The notes beneath the pieces are model-generated. The model had not been told where the DNA came from. It saw only the letters and a program-made list of their open reading frames with translations, and did not search any database. Positions 39,080 to 49,830 of a DNA stretch of 64,000 nt are shown here, one piece after another. Source of the stretch: Multifurca ochricompacta (lineage: Eukaryota; Basidiomycota; Agaricomycetes; Russulales; Russulaceae); the NCBI GenBank assembly GCA_022496185.1, contig WTXG01000002.1, positions 992,001-1,056,000 of the forward strand, read 5' to 3'. A program made the position numbers and the translations under genes. Numbering within the stretch: the first letter of the stretch is position 1; every line of letters begins with the position of its first letter.

Positions 39080-42000
39080 CTAAGCACTGTTTTGCGCGAG
39101 GGTTGACACAGCATGTATGGGCTGTTGTGGTTCTTGTTCAATGGAGTCAGAAATGAAATTGCCGTCGTTGTTATTGCTGTTGATGGGATTGAGAGAAAAG
39201 TTCGTATGGTTCGTCTGCTCGGGTATCGGTGAGAATTGATTGTTGCTAATATTGCCAGTAGAGGGATGCGGAGAAGGAGAGATGCCGAAAGGTGAGAAGG
39301 ACGAAGGGGAGGATAAGGATACTGTGGAGGGACCCATGCCGAAACCCCCTTGACGAGGAAACATGCTTTGATTGAATGACGTCGGGACCGGTGGAGGAGA
39401 AACGAATCGCGGGGGCGGAGGCGAAGCCAAGTTGAACCCATAATGCGAGCTAGTTGCGGGGGAAGTGATACCAGGCAGATCACGACCGGACTTCTGAATT
39501 CCGTCCAACTGTGGCGCTTCTGCAGGGAAAGTCGCACTCGAAGCAGTCAGCCCAGTAAGCGGCTGTTGGGCAGAACCGTTCGCTGGATTGGTCGGCGTGC
39601 GAACTCCAAGAGGGTTCTTGCTGTAGCTAATCCTGATGCCCCCACCTTTGACTAGTCCACCGAGAGTTGAGCCATAGAGCTCGTTCAATGCTTTTGTGGC
39701 GTGTTGGACGTCCACAAACTATGTGGTTATGGCCGTCAGACCCCTGAACACGGAGTAAATAATACATAATGAACTAACCTCAACAAAACACATTGGTCCG
39801 TTGCTCTTCTGCCGGAAACATAGCTTGCGGAAGCCAGGTTGATTGGAGAACAAATTCCTCAAACTGTCCTCCAAGTGATTCGGCCCGTAACCGGGAGGTG
39901 GAGATGAGCTGGGGAGATTGCCGACGTAAAGTGTATTTATCTAAAAAGAAAAAGACGTCAGATTTATCCGTGTGTTCAGAAGCTACAGTGAAGCCGGCTC
40001 ACAGGAGGATTCTGATCGACGATGCCATTCCGACCGCTCCTCTCCGAGCTTGCGCCTGATGCGGGGCTCGGCAATTGCGGTGACATGGAACCTGTCCCAC
40101 TAGGTGCATTTGCAGAAGTGGTGCTCACTGCGAGTGAGGTCAAAGATCGCGCAACCTCTTCGTCAACACTGCCTTGAGATCCTGTAGCACTGGATCCACT
40201 AGAGATGGGGACGACCGTATCCCCTCCAGACGCCGCGGGCGAATATGCACGGGGGCGAGATGGAAGAGAGGGGTGTGCAGGCTGCGTTGCGGTCTGATGT
40301 GAAGACGTGAAAGAGCCGATCGTTGGACCAGAGGCAAACGGCGTTGCGTCGCGAGGTAGAGGTGACGGTTGGGGCGGATGGGGAGAAGATGGACGTGGGG
40401 GGAGACTTGAGGAAAGAGGCACTGACATTTTCCTTGAAGTATTAACTGGATCGCGGGTAAGTGCACCCCAAGGCGGAGCAGCCACGGCACGAGAAGGTAA
40501 ACTACCGATGCCCTCACCGGCCGTTGCAGCGAGGAGCGAATTACCTGCGGGACGTTGGGAGGACGGTACAGAATGGAATGCATCAAATGCATAGATATCG
40601 CTCGAGCGCAATCGCGCATTACGCTCCTTGTCAGCCTCAGCCTTCTCCTTCCATTTGCGTTCCTCCTCGTCAAGGCGATCGCGAGCATTGCGGGAAACAG
40701 GATTGCCAAACGTGACATTAGTTTTGCGAGAGGCAATTTCGTCATCATGGGCATCCAGACGATTGTCGCGGCGACCATTTATCCCAGCAAAACCCATAGC
40801 GCCGAGGGTACCGAGCTCACGCTCACGCACACTGAGAGCTTCGCCAGCTGAGGTAGCTGCCTGAGACGTCAAGCTTGCTAGGCCGTTCATTCCAGGTATA
40901 TTCACAAGAGCCTCGGGAGGGACTGTTCCGCCACCCGTACCTATGATAGTAGATAGTTGAGGTGGAAGAGGGCCAATCCCACGTTTGGTGTGCAAATTCT
41001 TCTTCGCCATTTCAGCTTTGAGGACTGCGCCTTTGTCGATATCAATGCGGCGACCTTGCAATGTGTCTCGCGCCTCGAGGGCTTCAGCACGAGTTCTGAA
41101 CTTCGCAAATCCAATGATTTGTTTACGGGTTGACATTCCAGTGTTAACGCCGCCTGGGCCAGCCGGTCCGTTTGGGACTAGATGAGAAAAGTGAGAATCA
41201 TCGGGAGGTTGCCAGGATGATGTAGTTCCATCGCGACCGCCGTCAACAACGACGCCACCTTGATTGATAGTGACAAGGTTGTATGGATCATTGGGACCAC
41301 CGTGGGAAGAATAACCAGAACGAATGGAATTGGCGGAAGTAGCCGAACCAGAACCATAAGCGGTGAGTTCCTTATTTGGAATTTTCAGAGTCGCCGCTTC
41401 AAACCCAGAAGAGAAAGTGAACATGTTCTGGAATTCTCGCTCCTGAAAAGGGGAACAATGCGATTAGCTTAATCGGGGTATTAGTTCTCAGGCCAAACTA
41501 TTGCTGTGCCCACCTGCATATCCTCGGGAAAGCCCACAACAAAGATAGTGGAAATTTCCTCTTGGGAAGACGGCTGTGTAGCATTACTGGCGTTATTAAC
41601 TTGAGAAACAGCTGGAGCGGAAACACTCGTTGGCAGGTGTGGTCCATAAGGCGTCTGAGACTGCATCTGCTGAGGATGAAGGCCGTTCAAAAATGATGTC
41701 TGAGTGGTCGGATGAAGACCATTGAGTTGTGACTGGGATTGGGGAATCTGGGCTTGTTGTTGCTGAGAGCCAGGCGAGAAGAGGCCGGCTTGTTTGTGAA
41801 GTTGCTGGGAAAACGGATCAACGTTATTGAATAGGGTCTTGTTTGGGCCCACGAGACCCGGGGGAGCTTGAGGTGCTCCAATGAAATCATAGCTGGCTCG
41901 GGGGAGAACATGATCAAATGCACTGGTGGCAGATTGATGAGGTGGCGAGGACATAGACTGCGTAGCTGCGTATATATCTATAGGGAAGTTCTGAGAGAGG

Positions 42001-42694
42001 TTTGAGGTGTCGCGGAATGTCTGACTGTTGGGAGCAGAAATGGGAGCCTGCCGGTTGCGCGCGTTAGAAAATGCGTTGAACGCGGTACTAGTACGATAGG
42101 GCCCTGGAGGAACCAGGGAGTCAAGCTTTGAAAACTTTTGAGGATCAAGGTCCGAGTGGGGAGGGAAGTCGGAGTGCATATTGTTATACATAGATGAGGG
42201 ATTGAATGAGTCGAAATGCTTATGTGGTGAGTCTGGACGGAGTTGGTTCGAGTTCGATTGGTACTGAGGGGAACCAATAGACGATGCGGACAATGACGAA
42301 GCAAAGGAGGGGGGGTTGGGAGCCTCCGAGTCAGAGGATAGAGGCTCTGCGTCAGCCTGGGCGTCAAGAGAGTCTAAGAGGGAGCGGTTTATGAAATCCT
42401 CGTCCTGAGCTCTTCGGGAAGGCTGGGGATGAACGAATGAAGGGCGGGACGAGATGAGAGAAGCCAGGATGGGCGGTTGTCTGTTGTAAGGAGGAGGGCG
42501 TGTGTGTATATGAGAGATGTGCTAAACAATGAAAGAAGCTTTAAAGCATAGAATATAAAAGACCAGGAGCGAGAATGAGAGCTCAGCCAAAAGGGAGTCG
42601 CGATCGAGTCGAGCAGGGAAACGCACACCGGGTCGATGATGGAGCGAAGGAAGCGGGCGTCGGCCGTCCGAGCTCGGCCAACCCACGCTTGCAT
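39080..42694 (-). CDS. WHI3: WHI3/Scw1-family RNA-binding protein (RRM)
   Basis: Fungal RNA-binding protein that in yeasts controls cyclin mRNA, cell size and cell-wall genes. The probable first exon starts MQAWVGRARTADARF at 42694 and joins DEDFINRSLLDSLDAQ through an intron of about 220 nt (less certain). A long Gln/Ser/Pro-rich region follows. A first divergent RRM has ISTIFVVGFPEDMQ and EREFQNMFTFSSGFEAATL with a long loop before KQIIGFAKFRTRAEALEA. A disordered middle follows, then the canonical C-terminal RRM: INTLYVGNLP, LEDSLRNLFSNQPGFRKLCF, PMCFVEFVDVQHATKALNEL and ISYSKNPLGVR. This arrangement and the last RRM fit Whi3/Scw1. The C-terminal tail is Asn/Ser/Pro-rich. Low-complexity regions may drive condensation, as in Whi3 (known for the family, not shown here). 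Confidence 0.85.
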
Positions 42695-43480
42695 TCCCCC
42701 GTTTAAACTTCCCACGCACGGGCCATTAAACAAAAAAAACCTTAACCTTATTCATTAACTTCAACACGTGATCATTCCCATAGTCCATAGTCCTTTCTTT
42801 CCGAGCCGAGCAGCGGAGACGGAGACAAAGGCCAAATGCTCTACCACAGTAAAGGGAAAACAACTTTAGAGCCTCATGGTCGTTGATGTCGTTGTGCGTC
42901 CAATGAGTCCATGCTGAGGCTCGGTTTTCTCGTCTGTCCTTCATTATACTCTTTCTGCTTTTTGAGTGTGCGTGCATGTGTGTCTATGTGTGTGTTTTTC
43001 TTTGACCAAACCCTGACTTTTTTGTGTTTGTCTTTGCATCTTTTTTGCATAAACCCAAGATTGAGAACCAGCGAGAGCCTAAGGCAATAGTGTGCGGCCA
43101 AGTGAAAGAGATAGCGACAAAAAGACCCGAGCCAGTTAAACCATAAAGCTAAAGGATGATGGGAACAAAAACGACGACGGTCCGCTCGGCGTCTCGGTGG
43201 ACCAAGACAGTATCCAACACCACGCGACTGATGACCTATCTCGTTCTTTTCATGAGGTGATATGTACCACTAACCCCTTTGCAGATTTGGATAGGCACGT
43301 CAGCAACCTTGATCGTGATGATACATTCTCAATCCACCGAATCAGTCATGAAAAGACGTTGCAATGGCCACGTGGGTGGGGACAGCAACGTATAGCCCGA
43401 CAGGTTCGGACTCTCTAAAGGCCTTCCATACTTCAATGAATGTCTCCAGTCAAGAACTGCGAGATAGTTTCAAATCTTTG
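42695..43480. other. long upstream region of the RRM gene
   Basis: Holds the promoter and possibly the 5' UTR of the WHI3-like gene, with T/TG-rich sequence near 42955-43055. Short open frames on both strands show no domain. The upstream flank from 43100 is GC-balanced but I see no gene. Confidence 0.45.
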
Positions 43481-43486
43481 TTTTTA

Positions 43487-44300
43487 TTAATCAAGGAACT
43501 GTCTGTCTTGACCAGGCGAACGAGTAGTGACAGCGTCGTAAAACACTTTGTACTCACGGAACGCTTGTTCTTCACCGGAATTACCCCCAGACAAACGCGA
43601 AAGCTCACGGAAGCGCTTGTCCTGCTCATTAATGGCGTTTGCGCGCACAGTGAGTTTTGAGCTCAGAGTGACGTTGGCACAGTTGATTAGCACTATGGCT
43701 TGTTCTTTCGAAAGGGTAACGGCGTTCACGATCACATCGGTAGGTTTAACCCACGAAGAACGCTCGCGCCATACGCGCCCACGCTTATACCGCACTTTCC
43801 ATGTATGTCTGACCTTTGCGGTCTCTAGTTTTCTTCAGCGTCGACCTCGTCGACCTCACTTATTTTGGAGAGATGCCTAACTGCGCTAGAGGCTTGTGTA
43901 TGGACATAACTCCGCCGGGTAATGGGTGCCAATGTACAAACGGAAACCTCGAACCCCCTTGATTGTGGGGCACATGTTGCATGAGTTGAGAGCCCGTGAA
44001 ACCCGCTTTGTTAGAGGGATGTCAGGTGGCAGCGGATAATTATCAGATTTACGTTGCAGGACAACTGCTCTTCTAGTTGCGGTACACCTGGTTGGCGTCC
44101 GATTTACTTCTATGGTTTCGCCAGCGTGAACGACACTACCTTTACCTCTCCCGCAAAAAGTGGAACTGCAACACCCATTCCACAAATTGCCACTTCTCTT
44201 GCTCCACCTTCCATGGCGTCGTCGAACTGATAGCTTGTAGCGGAAGAAAGGTTGAGGGTGATAGTTCTGATCTAAACAATAGCGATGCATCAAAAAAAAG
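43487..44300 (-). CDS. unresolved coding segment, unknown protein
   Basis: A clean open frame at about 43830-43487 reads KVRHTWKVRYKRGRVWRE, then SSWVKPTDVIVNAVTLSKEQ, AIVLINCANVTLSSKLTV and RLSGGNSGEEQAFREYKVFYD before the stop. It has no in-frame ATG and so looks like a last exon. A 35-nt GTGAGG..CTAG intron (about 43863-43829) would join it in phase to an open frame reading TCAPQSRGFEVSV and SSAVRHLSKI. Further upstream, STTPWKVEQEKWQFVEWVL also looks coding. I do not recognise any of it. All three frames are open for about 150 nt near 43880-44030, so the model is uncertain. It lies downstream of VTC1 on the same strand. Confidence 0.35.
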
Positions 44301-44438
44301 AAAGCCTTGGATACGTTGTACTATGCTACGAATACAGTTTCCCTGTACAGTGTATAAAACCCATCAACACTGGTTTGTGACGCTCATACTTTACTCGCTC
44401 GTCAGACTTGTTTTACCGGACTGGAGGAGGAGCGGTGA

Positions 44439-45049
44439 TTAGCTGCCCTCTATGAACCGCAAAATAAAATTGACGATGACAGAAACTGCAAGTAGATTAG
44501 ACAAAAAATTTGGAGAAGCATATGAAAGAAGTAAACCTAGAAGAGCAGCGCAGAGCAGTGTCTAGAAACATCAAGCTTAGAATTTGCATGGCTGGCTTGC
44601 AACACGGAAGCACAAGGCACTCACGGGACCGAGTCGGTCGTCATATGGACCCCTGCCTCCCTTGCGGATCGAATTGGCACGCCAATGATATGTGTATAGC
44701 GCATAGCTCATGATACTGATGGCTGCCTTGCCATTAAACTGGGCTCCACAGGCAGATATGAGGCGTGTACGAACCAACGAGGGAAAACAACGCCGCGCTT
44801 ATTTTGCCCACCTAGACTTACACCCTCAGTACACCTTGAGAGATAAAAGTTGGGTCAAACACCACTGTCATGTGTACTTGCCTTGTCACCAAAGTTAAGT
44901 AGACCAACAGCGAGACCGCCGAGGATGACAGTGAAATGAAGCCACGAGAGAAAGGTGCGCTCATTGGCGAAAGAGACCTTCGGCTCGACACGGACAGGCA
45001 GGGCGATGCGCTTATTCGCGGTACGCTGAAGGAGAGGCTGAGTCGACAT
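44439..45049 (-). CDS. VTC1: vacuolar transporter chaperone subunit 1 (DUF202)
   Basis: Small three-TM subunit of the VTC polyphosphate polymerase of the vacuole and ER. Five exons (45049-44882, 44811-44779, 44726-44625, 44561-44537, 44485-44439) give 375 nt, 124 residues, in frame. Landmarks: [36 protein letters not shown], first helix [16 protein letters not shown], second [18 protein letters not shown], then [21 protein letters not shown] and third helix [17 protein letters not shown]. The first intron has a GC donor (GCAAGT) instead of GT, and exon 4 is 25 nt. It is divergent from the THO subunit 7 gene with 210 bp between starts. Confidence 0.93.
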
Positions 45050-45259
45050 GAGAACTGGTCTTAAGGGTAAATGGGGATGATGTGTAGTGTGTGTAGTGTG
45101 TGTCGTGCGAAGTGCGAAGTTGCAATGAGATTATATAATGCGGAGTTATCGGCCCAAAACTCTTAACCCAAACAAACACATACAAATTCGGCGCGGTGGG
45201 TGTAGACGGGAGACGAGCACTGGCACTGGCAACGAGTGACGGGCGACGAGACACACAAC

Positions 45260-46481
45260 ATGATTGCACCGTTTCCCCCCGAAGAGGAAGGTACGTCTTG
45301 AAATTTTATCTCTTGAAATCAGTTTTAATCTCTCCTAGATGCCATCATCCACTCCCGTATCACGAACGACGAACGCGCTCTACGCCGCGTTGTTAAAAAG
45401 TTCAGCAATTATACCGCGATTGCATATTCGCAAGTCGATCCAGATGTCTCCGACCCATCAAATACAGCCGTTGAGGATGCCCGAGAAGCTTTTTTACTAG
45501 AACTATCCTCTTTCAACCTTCAACTGAAGAAAGCTGTGATGGTCTGTGAAGCAGAGGTGCGACAGGTCGAGGAATACTATCGCGAGAGGCAACGCATAGG
45601 TAAGAAGGTATCACCGCCTGCGCAGTTGAATACCTTATGTGAATCCTCCCACCTGCAGAGGATGAACACGGCTCGCTCAAGGGCCAGATTGAACAGCTGA
45701 AAACCTCATTGGAACATGCTCAAGTGGAAAGAAGGCGAAAAATTGAATACGATAGCTTTGCTGAGAAAATCAACACTCTTCCCAGTCGTGTCGAGCTAGA
45801 ACGGTGCGACCGCCAAACTCGTCCCAAAGTCGCCCCGCCGTGCTGATGTCCTTTAGATCTATACAGCTCCTAGAGAATGACATGGCTGCAATTCGAGCAG
45901 ATCAGGAGGCTCAAAGCCGTCACCTGCAATCGCAAAGGGCATCGCTCATCTCCATCATTTCTGACCTGGGCTCATTACGACTCATAACCAAAGATACCGA
46001 AGCGGAACCGTCTCATCCTGGCACCCCAGACCTGGATGCAGCCACAAGTGAGATGGATGTATCGCGGTTGTCGCCAGCTGTTGCAGCACTCAACGAAGAC
46101 GACGAGAAAGAGGAAGGCGAGGAAGGTGAAAAGGAAGAGGGAGAAGCAGAAGAGGGAGAAAAGCGACAAGAAGATGGTCAGTCCTCGGACGATATCCCTC
46201 TCTCCACAACTCTGAATCCCAGGGCGCGCATCTTTGTTCTATCTCGAAACTCTGCACCTGTCACCCCACCCCCACGATCACATTTTAATCCGACAGGCTC
46301 GGGGCCACCCTCTATGGTCTCTCATCACCCTCAGTCGAAGTCAGACGATGACATTGAGATGGGTGAATTGGCAGAAGAACGCGAGCCCTTGCGGGTCAAG
46401 AAAAAGTTGCGGCGGGAAGAACTCGAAGAAGGAGAGGCAAGCGACGAAAGTAGCGAGCTTTCCGATCCTCCAGACGATTAG
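45260..46481 (+). CDS. THOC7: THO complex subunit 7
   Basis: Coiled-coil subunit of THO, which couples transcription with mRNA export. Start MIAPFPPEEE at 45260, a 10-codon first exon, then AIIHSRITNDERALRRVVKKF, EDAREAFLLELSSFNLQLKK and EAEVRQVEEYYRERQRIG, then further coiled coil (KGQIEQLKTSLEHAQVERR, YDSFAEKINTLPSR, ENDMAAIRADQEAQSRHL). This N-terminal core matches Thoc7. The C-terminal half is an acidic extension (DDEKEEGEEGEKEEGEAEEG) not found in the short animal protein, ending in SSELSDPPDD. Introns near 45293, 45600 and 45800. The stop is 40 bp from the convergent tRNase Z stop. Confidence 0.85.
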
Positions 46482-46520
46482 TCACCTCAACATCCATAAT
46501 CTATCGACGTCACGCTTCCT

Positions 46521-47793
46521 TCACTTATCACTATGACCATGCTGCACATCGAAGGTCATAAAGTCTCTCGCGCATATCACAGGACCGTGGAAATGGGACT
46601 GCGCTAGCGCTTGTATCGCTTCCATTATCTCCTTCGCTTCTCGCCGCTGGTCTCCGTGCCGCGTGGAAGAATCATAATCCCCTGCGTATCTTGACGAGAA
46701 ATGATTTAGGACAAGTTTGCGAGCGTTTATGCGTGAGGCGAAAAGTGCCGCCATTTGGGGTGTTGAATGTCCGCGAGACTTGGAACGATTCTCGACGGTA
46801 CTGTCCGTATCACTTGCTTTCGTTTCTGGATCAATTCCCGGCAGATGCGCGTTCGTCGCTTCGTGTATCAGCACGTCTGCATGCATTGCCAGCTTAGCGA
46901 TAGGGCTCGGATCGTATGTGTCTCCCAGAATTACAATCTTTCGCCCAGGACGTTTCGCGGGACCTTGGAGCATCGTACCGTCCAAGAGCTCGACAGTTTC
47001 CCCTTGTTGCAGTTGGCGCATGACTGATATAGGCGTACCTGTGCGCTTTAGGTGAGGCATGTACCACTTGGGATCAATCTTTCCTGGGATATGTGCTTCC
47101 TCGATCACGTAGCCTACGCAGGGAACGGAGTGCAAAATGGGTGCCGCTGACACAGAAAAGGAAGCATCCTTGTAAATTTGGGGCCATGTACCGTTGACTT
47201 GGTGGATGTCGCGGCCGGGAAGCTCGGCGGTTTGGCGGGGTAATGAAACCATTGAGTCGTGCGGGTCGTTGGGGGATCGCAGTTCGTGCACGACATAAGG
47301 GCCACTTAGGAGGGTGTGGGTAAGAATCAGTCCTGTGCGTACATATATTCGAGTGCCTGGTGGCCCATATATTTCCAGAGGCTGAGGGTTGCATGAGGTT
47401 CATCTGCAGTGGTTTGGAGGCACTCACCTCTGAGTCAAGGACACCCGAAGCTCTTGGGTCCAAGGTTTCATCGACCATCCCCCCTGCCCCATTAAGGCGA
47501 CTTGCAATTAATGGTAATAATCCAAATATGTGATCCCCTGAGATTATTTTTGCCACCCCTTGTAAGAATGGCGTGGGTCGGCTAGCTTGTGACGTACCAT
47601 GGGTATGGGTAATAAAAATCTTGGAAATTTTTCCCATCTTAACTGTACTCTTCTGTATCTGATGCTGTGTGCCCTCCCCGCAATCAAATAACCAGACGAA
47701 TCCGTTGAGCCGGAGAGCCAGTGCGGAGTGATTCCTTGTGCGGGAAGGCTGAGCAGAAGCCGTACCCAGGAAGGTGAGATTAATGTTCGACAT
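46521..47793 (-). CDS. ELAC1: tRNase Z, short (ELAC1-like) form
   Basis: Metallo-beta-lactamase-fold endonuclease that removes tRNA 3' trailers. Start [21 protein letters not shown] at 47793. Conserved pieces: [27 protein letters not shown] (the HxHxDH zinc motif), [59 protein letters not shown] and [11 protein letters not shown]. The length fits the short form; yeast Trz1 is the long form. An intron of 61 nt (47597-47537) splits the zinc motif between HTHG and DH. A second intron lies between about 47425 and 47370. Active-site residues all appear present. Confidence 0.93.
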
Positions 47794-47983
47794 TGTGTCG
47801 AATCTGCGTAAGATAATTAGCTGCGGGTGTATTTGTCGCCGGGTAAACGTTTTGAACGAAACGACTTATACTCGACGCAAGGTGTTGTTCAAGTTCGAAA
47901 GATAGACTCGTTCATGGCCTCCATAGGCTATACACACTATATATTACCCTGACCTCCTTCATTTACGGCACCCACCATTCACA

Positions 47984-49110
47984 ATGCCAACAATTGGCAG
48001 TGCCAGCAATGCCAGACGGTCGACAAAACGTCGAACCAGTCAGCTGATGAATCAAGGTATCGAATTTGATGGATTATATGGTAACTTGTGGGTTGACAAC
48101 CTCGGTAATTCTTTATGAGGGCGAAAGAACTTTTCCAGAGTCATTTCTCCGCTCTGAAAGATGGGTTTCAGACTCTCAAAATGACCCAGAAGGACAATAG
48201 ACGACTGCATGGATCGTTTGAATAATGAGACAGACGTGTCCATTTGACCACATACTATCAAATCAGGGGGAGGAGCACATCCTTACTACACATGAAAGTG
48301 AAAAAGTTAGAAGGCGAGGTTTATCGGCTGAAGAAGGTTCGGGTCCTCACTTGGACAACAGGAGGAATTCGCTTACTCGGGATCAGGTTCGTGCCATGGA
48401 CAGATGGACAGGAAGACAATAAGACAGGCAAGGTGTACTCGCTAATCGGCCAGTCTTTTCAAGTTCAGGCCGGATAGCTTCGACGCAAAGAAGCTCTTAA
48501 AAACGCGGAAGAACTACAAGGATTATTACATGGAGTACCCGGTGTCACACACCAATGAGAAAGGTGCACCCATCTCGTCCTGTACTGCCTCACTTATCAT
48601 CAATATATCGATCGTGTTCAGCTACTGCAGGAATTTCATCGAGTGATGTCAAGACCATCATTAGGCGATCAAGAAGAGTGTACAGTCTGGGTAAAAGAGC
48701 TGGTGTTGAATAAATGTTCCAGGTCGGTGTCACATCGTTGGCACTCCCGGCTTGCCCAGTAACTAGTAAGTGGTAAGTCTACCGCGCCAGCATATTTTCT
48801 GCCACAGCTGCCTCTCCAAAACTGGTGATGGGAGAAACGTCAACTGTCCGCAGTGTCGAAAGAAAAGTAAGGTTGAGAGCTTCGAAGCAGTCGAGTTCAC
48901 AGCAACAAAGTAGTGGGACCAGCTACTCGATATCGCTCGACAGTTTGCGGAAGTGGAAATGCGGACAGGCTCAGACACAAGCGAGGAGGAGGAAGAGAAG
49001 TTACGAGAGACTTTGACTTTTATTGATGACGGCAATGTCAGAGCTAGGTTCGTCGCTATTACGACCAGGGACCAAAGGTCCCTTGGGAATGCGCTAATGC
49101 TGCACAACAC
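47984..49110 (+). pseudogene. decayed RING-finger gene with coiled-coil N-terminus
   Basis: ATG at 47984 starts MPTIGSASNARRSTKRRTSQL. After it, pieces in different frames look like one broken coiled-coil protein: QSHFSALKDGFQTLK and KDNRRLHGSFE (then stop), KVKKLEGEVYRLKK, RRKEALKNAEELQGLL. From 48785 the frame reads RQHIFCHSCLSKTGDG then NVNCPQCRKKSK, the second half of a C3HC4 RING. The Cys before the His is an Arg (CGC codon at 48785), and an in-frame TAG sits at 48911-48913, after which the same frame goes on, WDQLLDIARQFAEVE and TSEEEEEKLRET. Stops and frame changes outnumber what introns could remove. I read it as a pseudogene; a badly assembled gene is the alternative. Confidence 0.6.
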
Positions 49111-49371
49111 TGGGTAGCACTACTTCTCAGGAGCGTGGCACAACGCCTGACACGACGCAGGAAGAAGTATCAGACTATAAAAAAAAAAAAGGCGAAAGGA
49201 TGAAGCAGTTGGTAGCTCAGCGAGAGCACAAATCTCGTCTACGACGTTTCATCAGATGCACGTGATGGTAACACGAACACGTGATTTCTTATTGAAACGC
49301 GATTTTGACAAAATAAATGTCAACAAGAACAAGGCTTTGTCCCTACCGCGCCGACTTTTTTTCTAATTTGT

Positions 49372-49761
49372 TCAATATTTCTCATTCAAGCTAATGATTT
49401 TGAGTAATTCGCCCAGGAAGGCGGTACCTCTGGCTTTAGGTGATGATTGGGAACAACTCGGTTCTACTTCAAAGGTGGCTTCAAACACCAGGCGCGTATT
49501 TTTCTGTGGTGTTGTGGTAGAAGGGGAAGATGGAAAGGCGATTAGTGACGGTTCGTCTGACCTTCCATTTATGATTGCCTGTCGGATGTAACGCTCCAGA
49601 TAGATGTTCAAGAGCTCGTCGCATCTTTGGGGGACCCGCTCAATTCGCACTCTGACAGTGAAACGGTGCGGTCCAGGTCTGAGAATAGGAATAACAACAA
49701 TGATGCTGTGAGTCTCGTGTTTTATTAAATTGCATGGTTTCTGGCTTCGTATAATTCCCAC
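49372..49761 (-). CDS. conserved-looking small protein, unknown function
   Basis: Open frame reading SIIVVIPILRPGPHRFTV, RVRIERVPQRCDELLNIY, LERYIRQAIINGRSDEPSL, TRLVFEATFEVEPSCSQ and FLGELLKIISLNEKY before the stop at 49372. The mix of strands and helix looks like a folded domain and the opposite frame is clearly worse. I do not recognise the family. There is no in-frame ATG in the region I can see (the frame opens with GTG at 49761), so the first exon is probably missing or lies near the divergent RhoGEF start at 49831; the shared promoter would then be under 100 bp. Confidence 0.5.
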   Translation of the reverse strand: MGIIRSQKPCNLIKHETHSIIVVIPILRPGPHRFTVRVRIERVPQRCDELLNIYLERYIRQAIINGRSDEPSLIAFPSSPSTTTPQKNTRLVFEATFEVEPSCSQSSPKARGTAFLGELLKIISLNEKY

Positions 49762-49830
49762 ACGCTATTTGAAGTTACTGCGACCTGACGACTGTTACTG
49801 CATTAGAACTTCGAAACTTGTAGTCAGACC

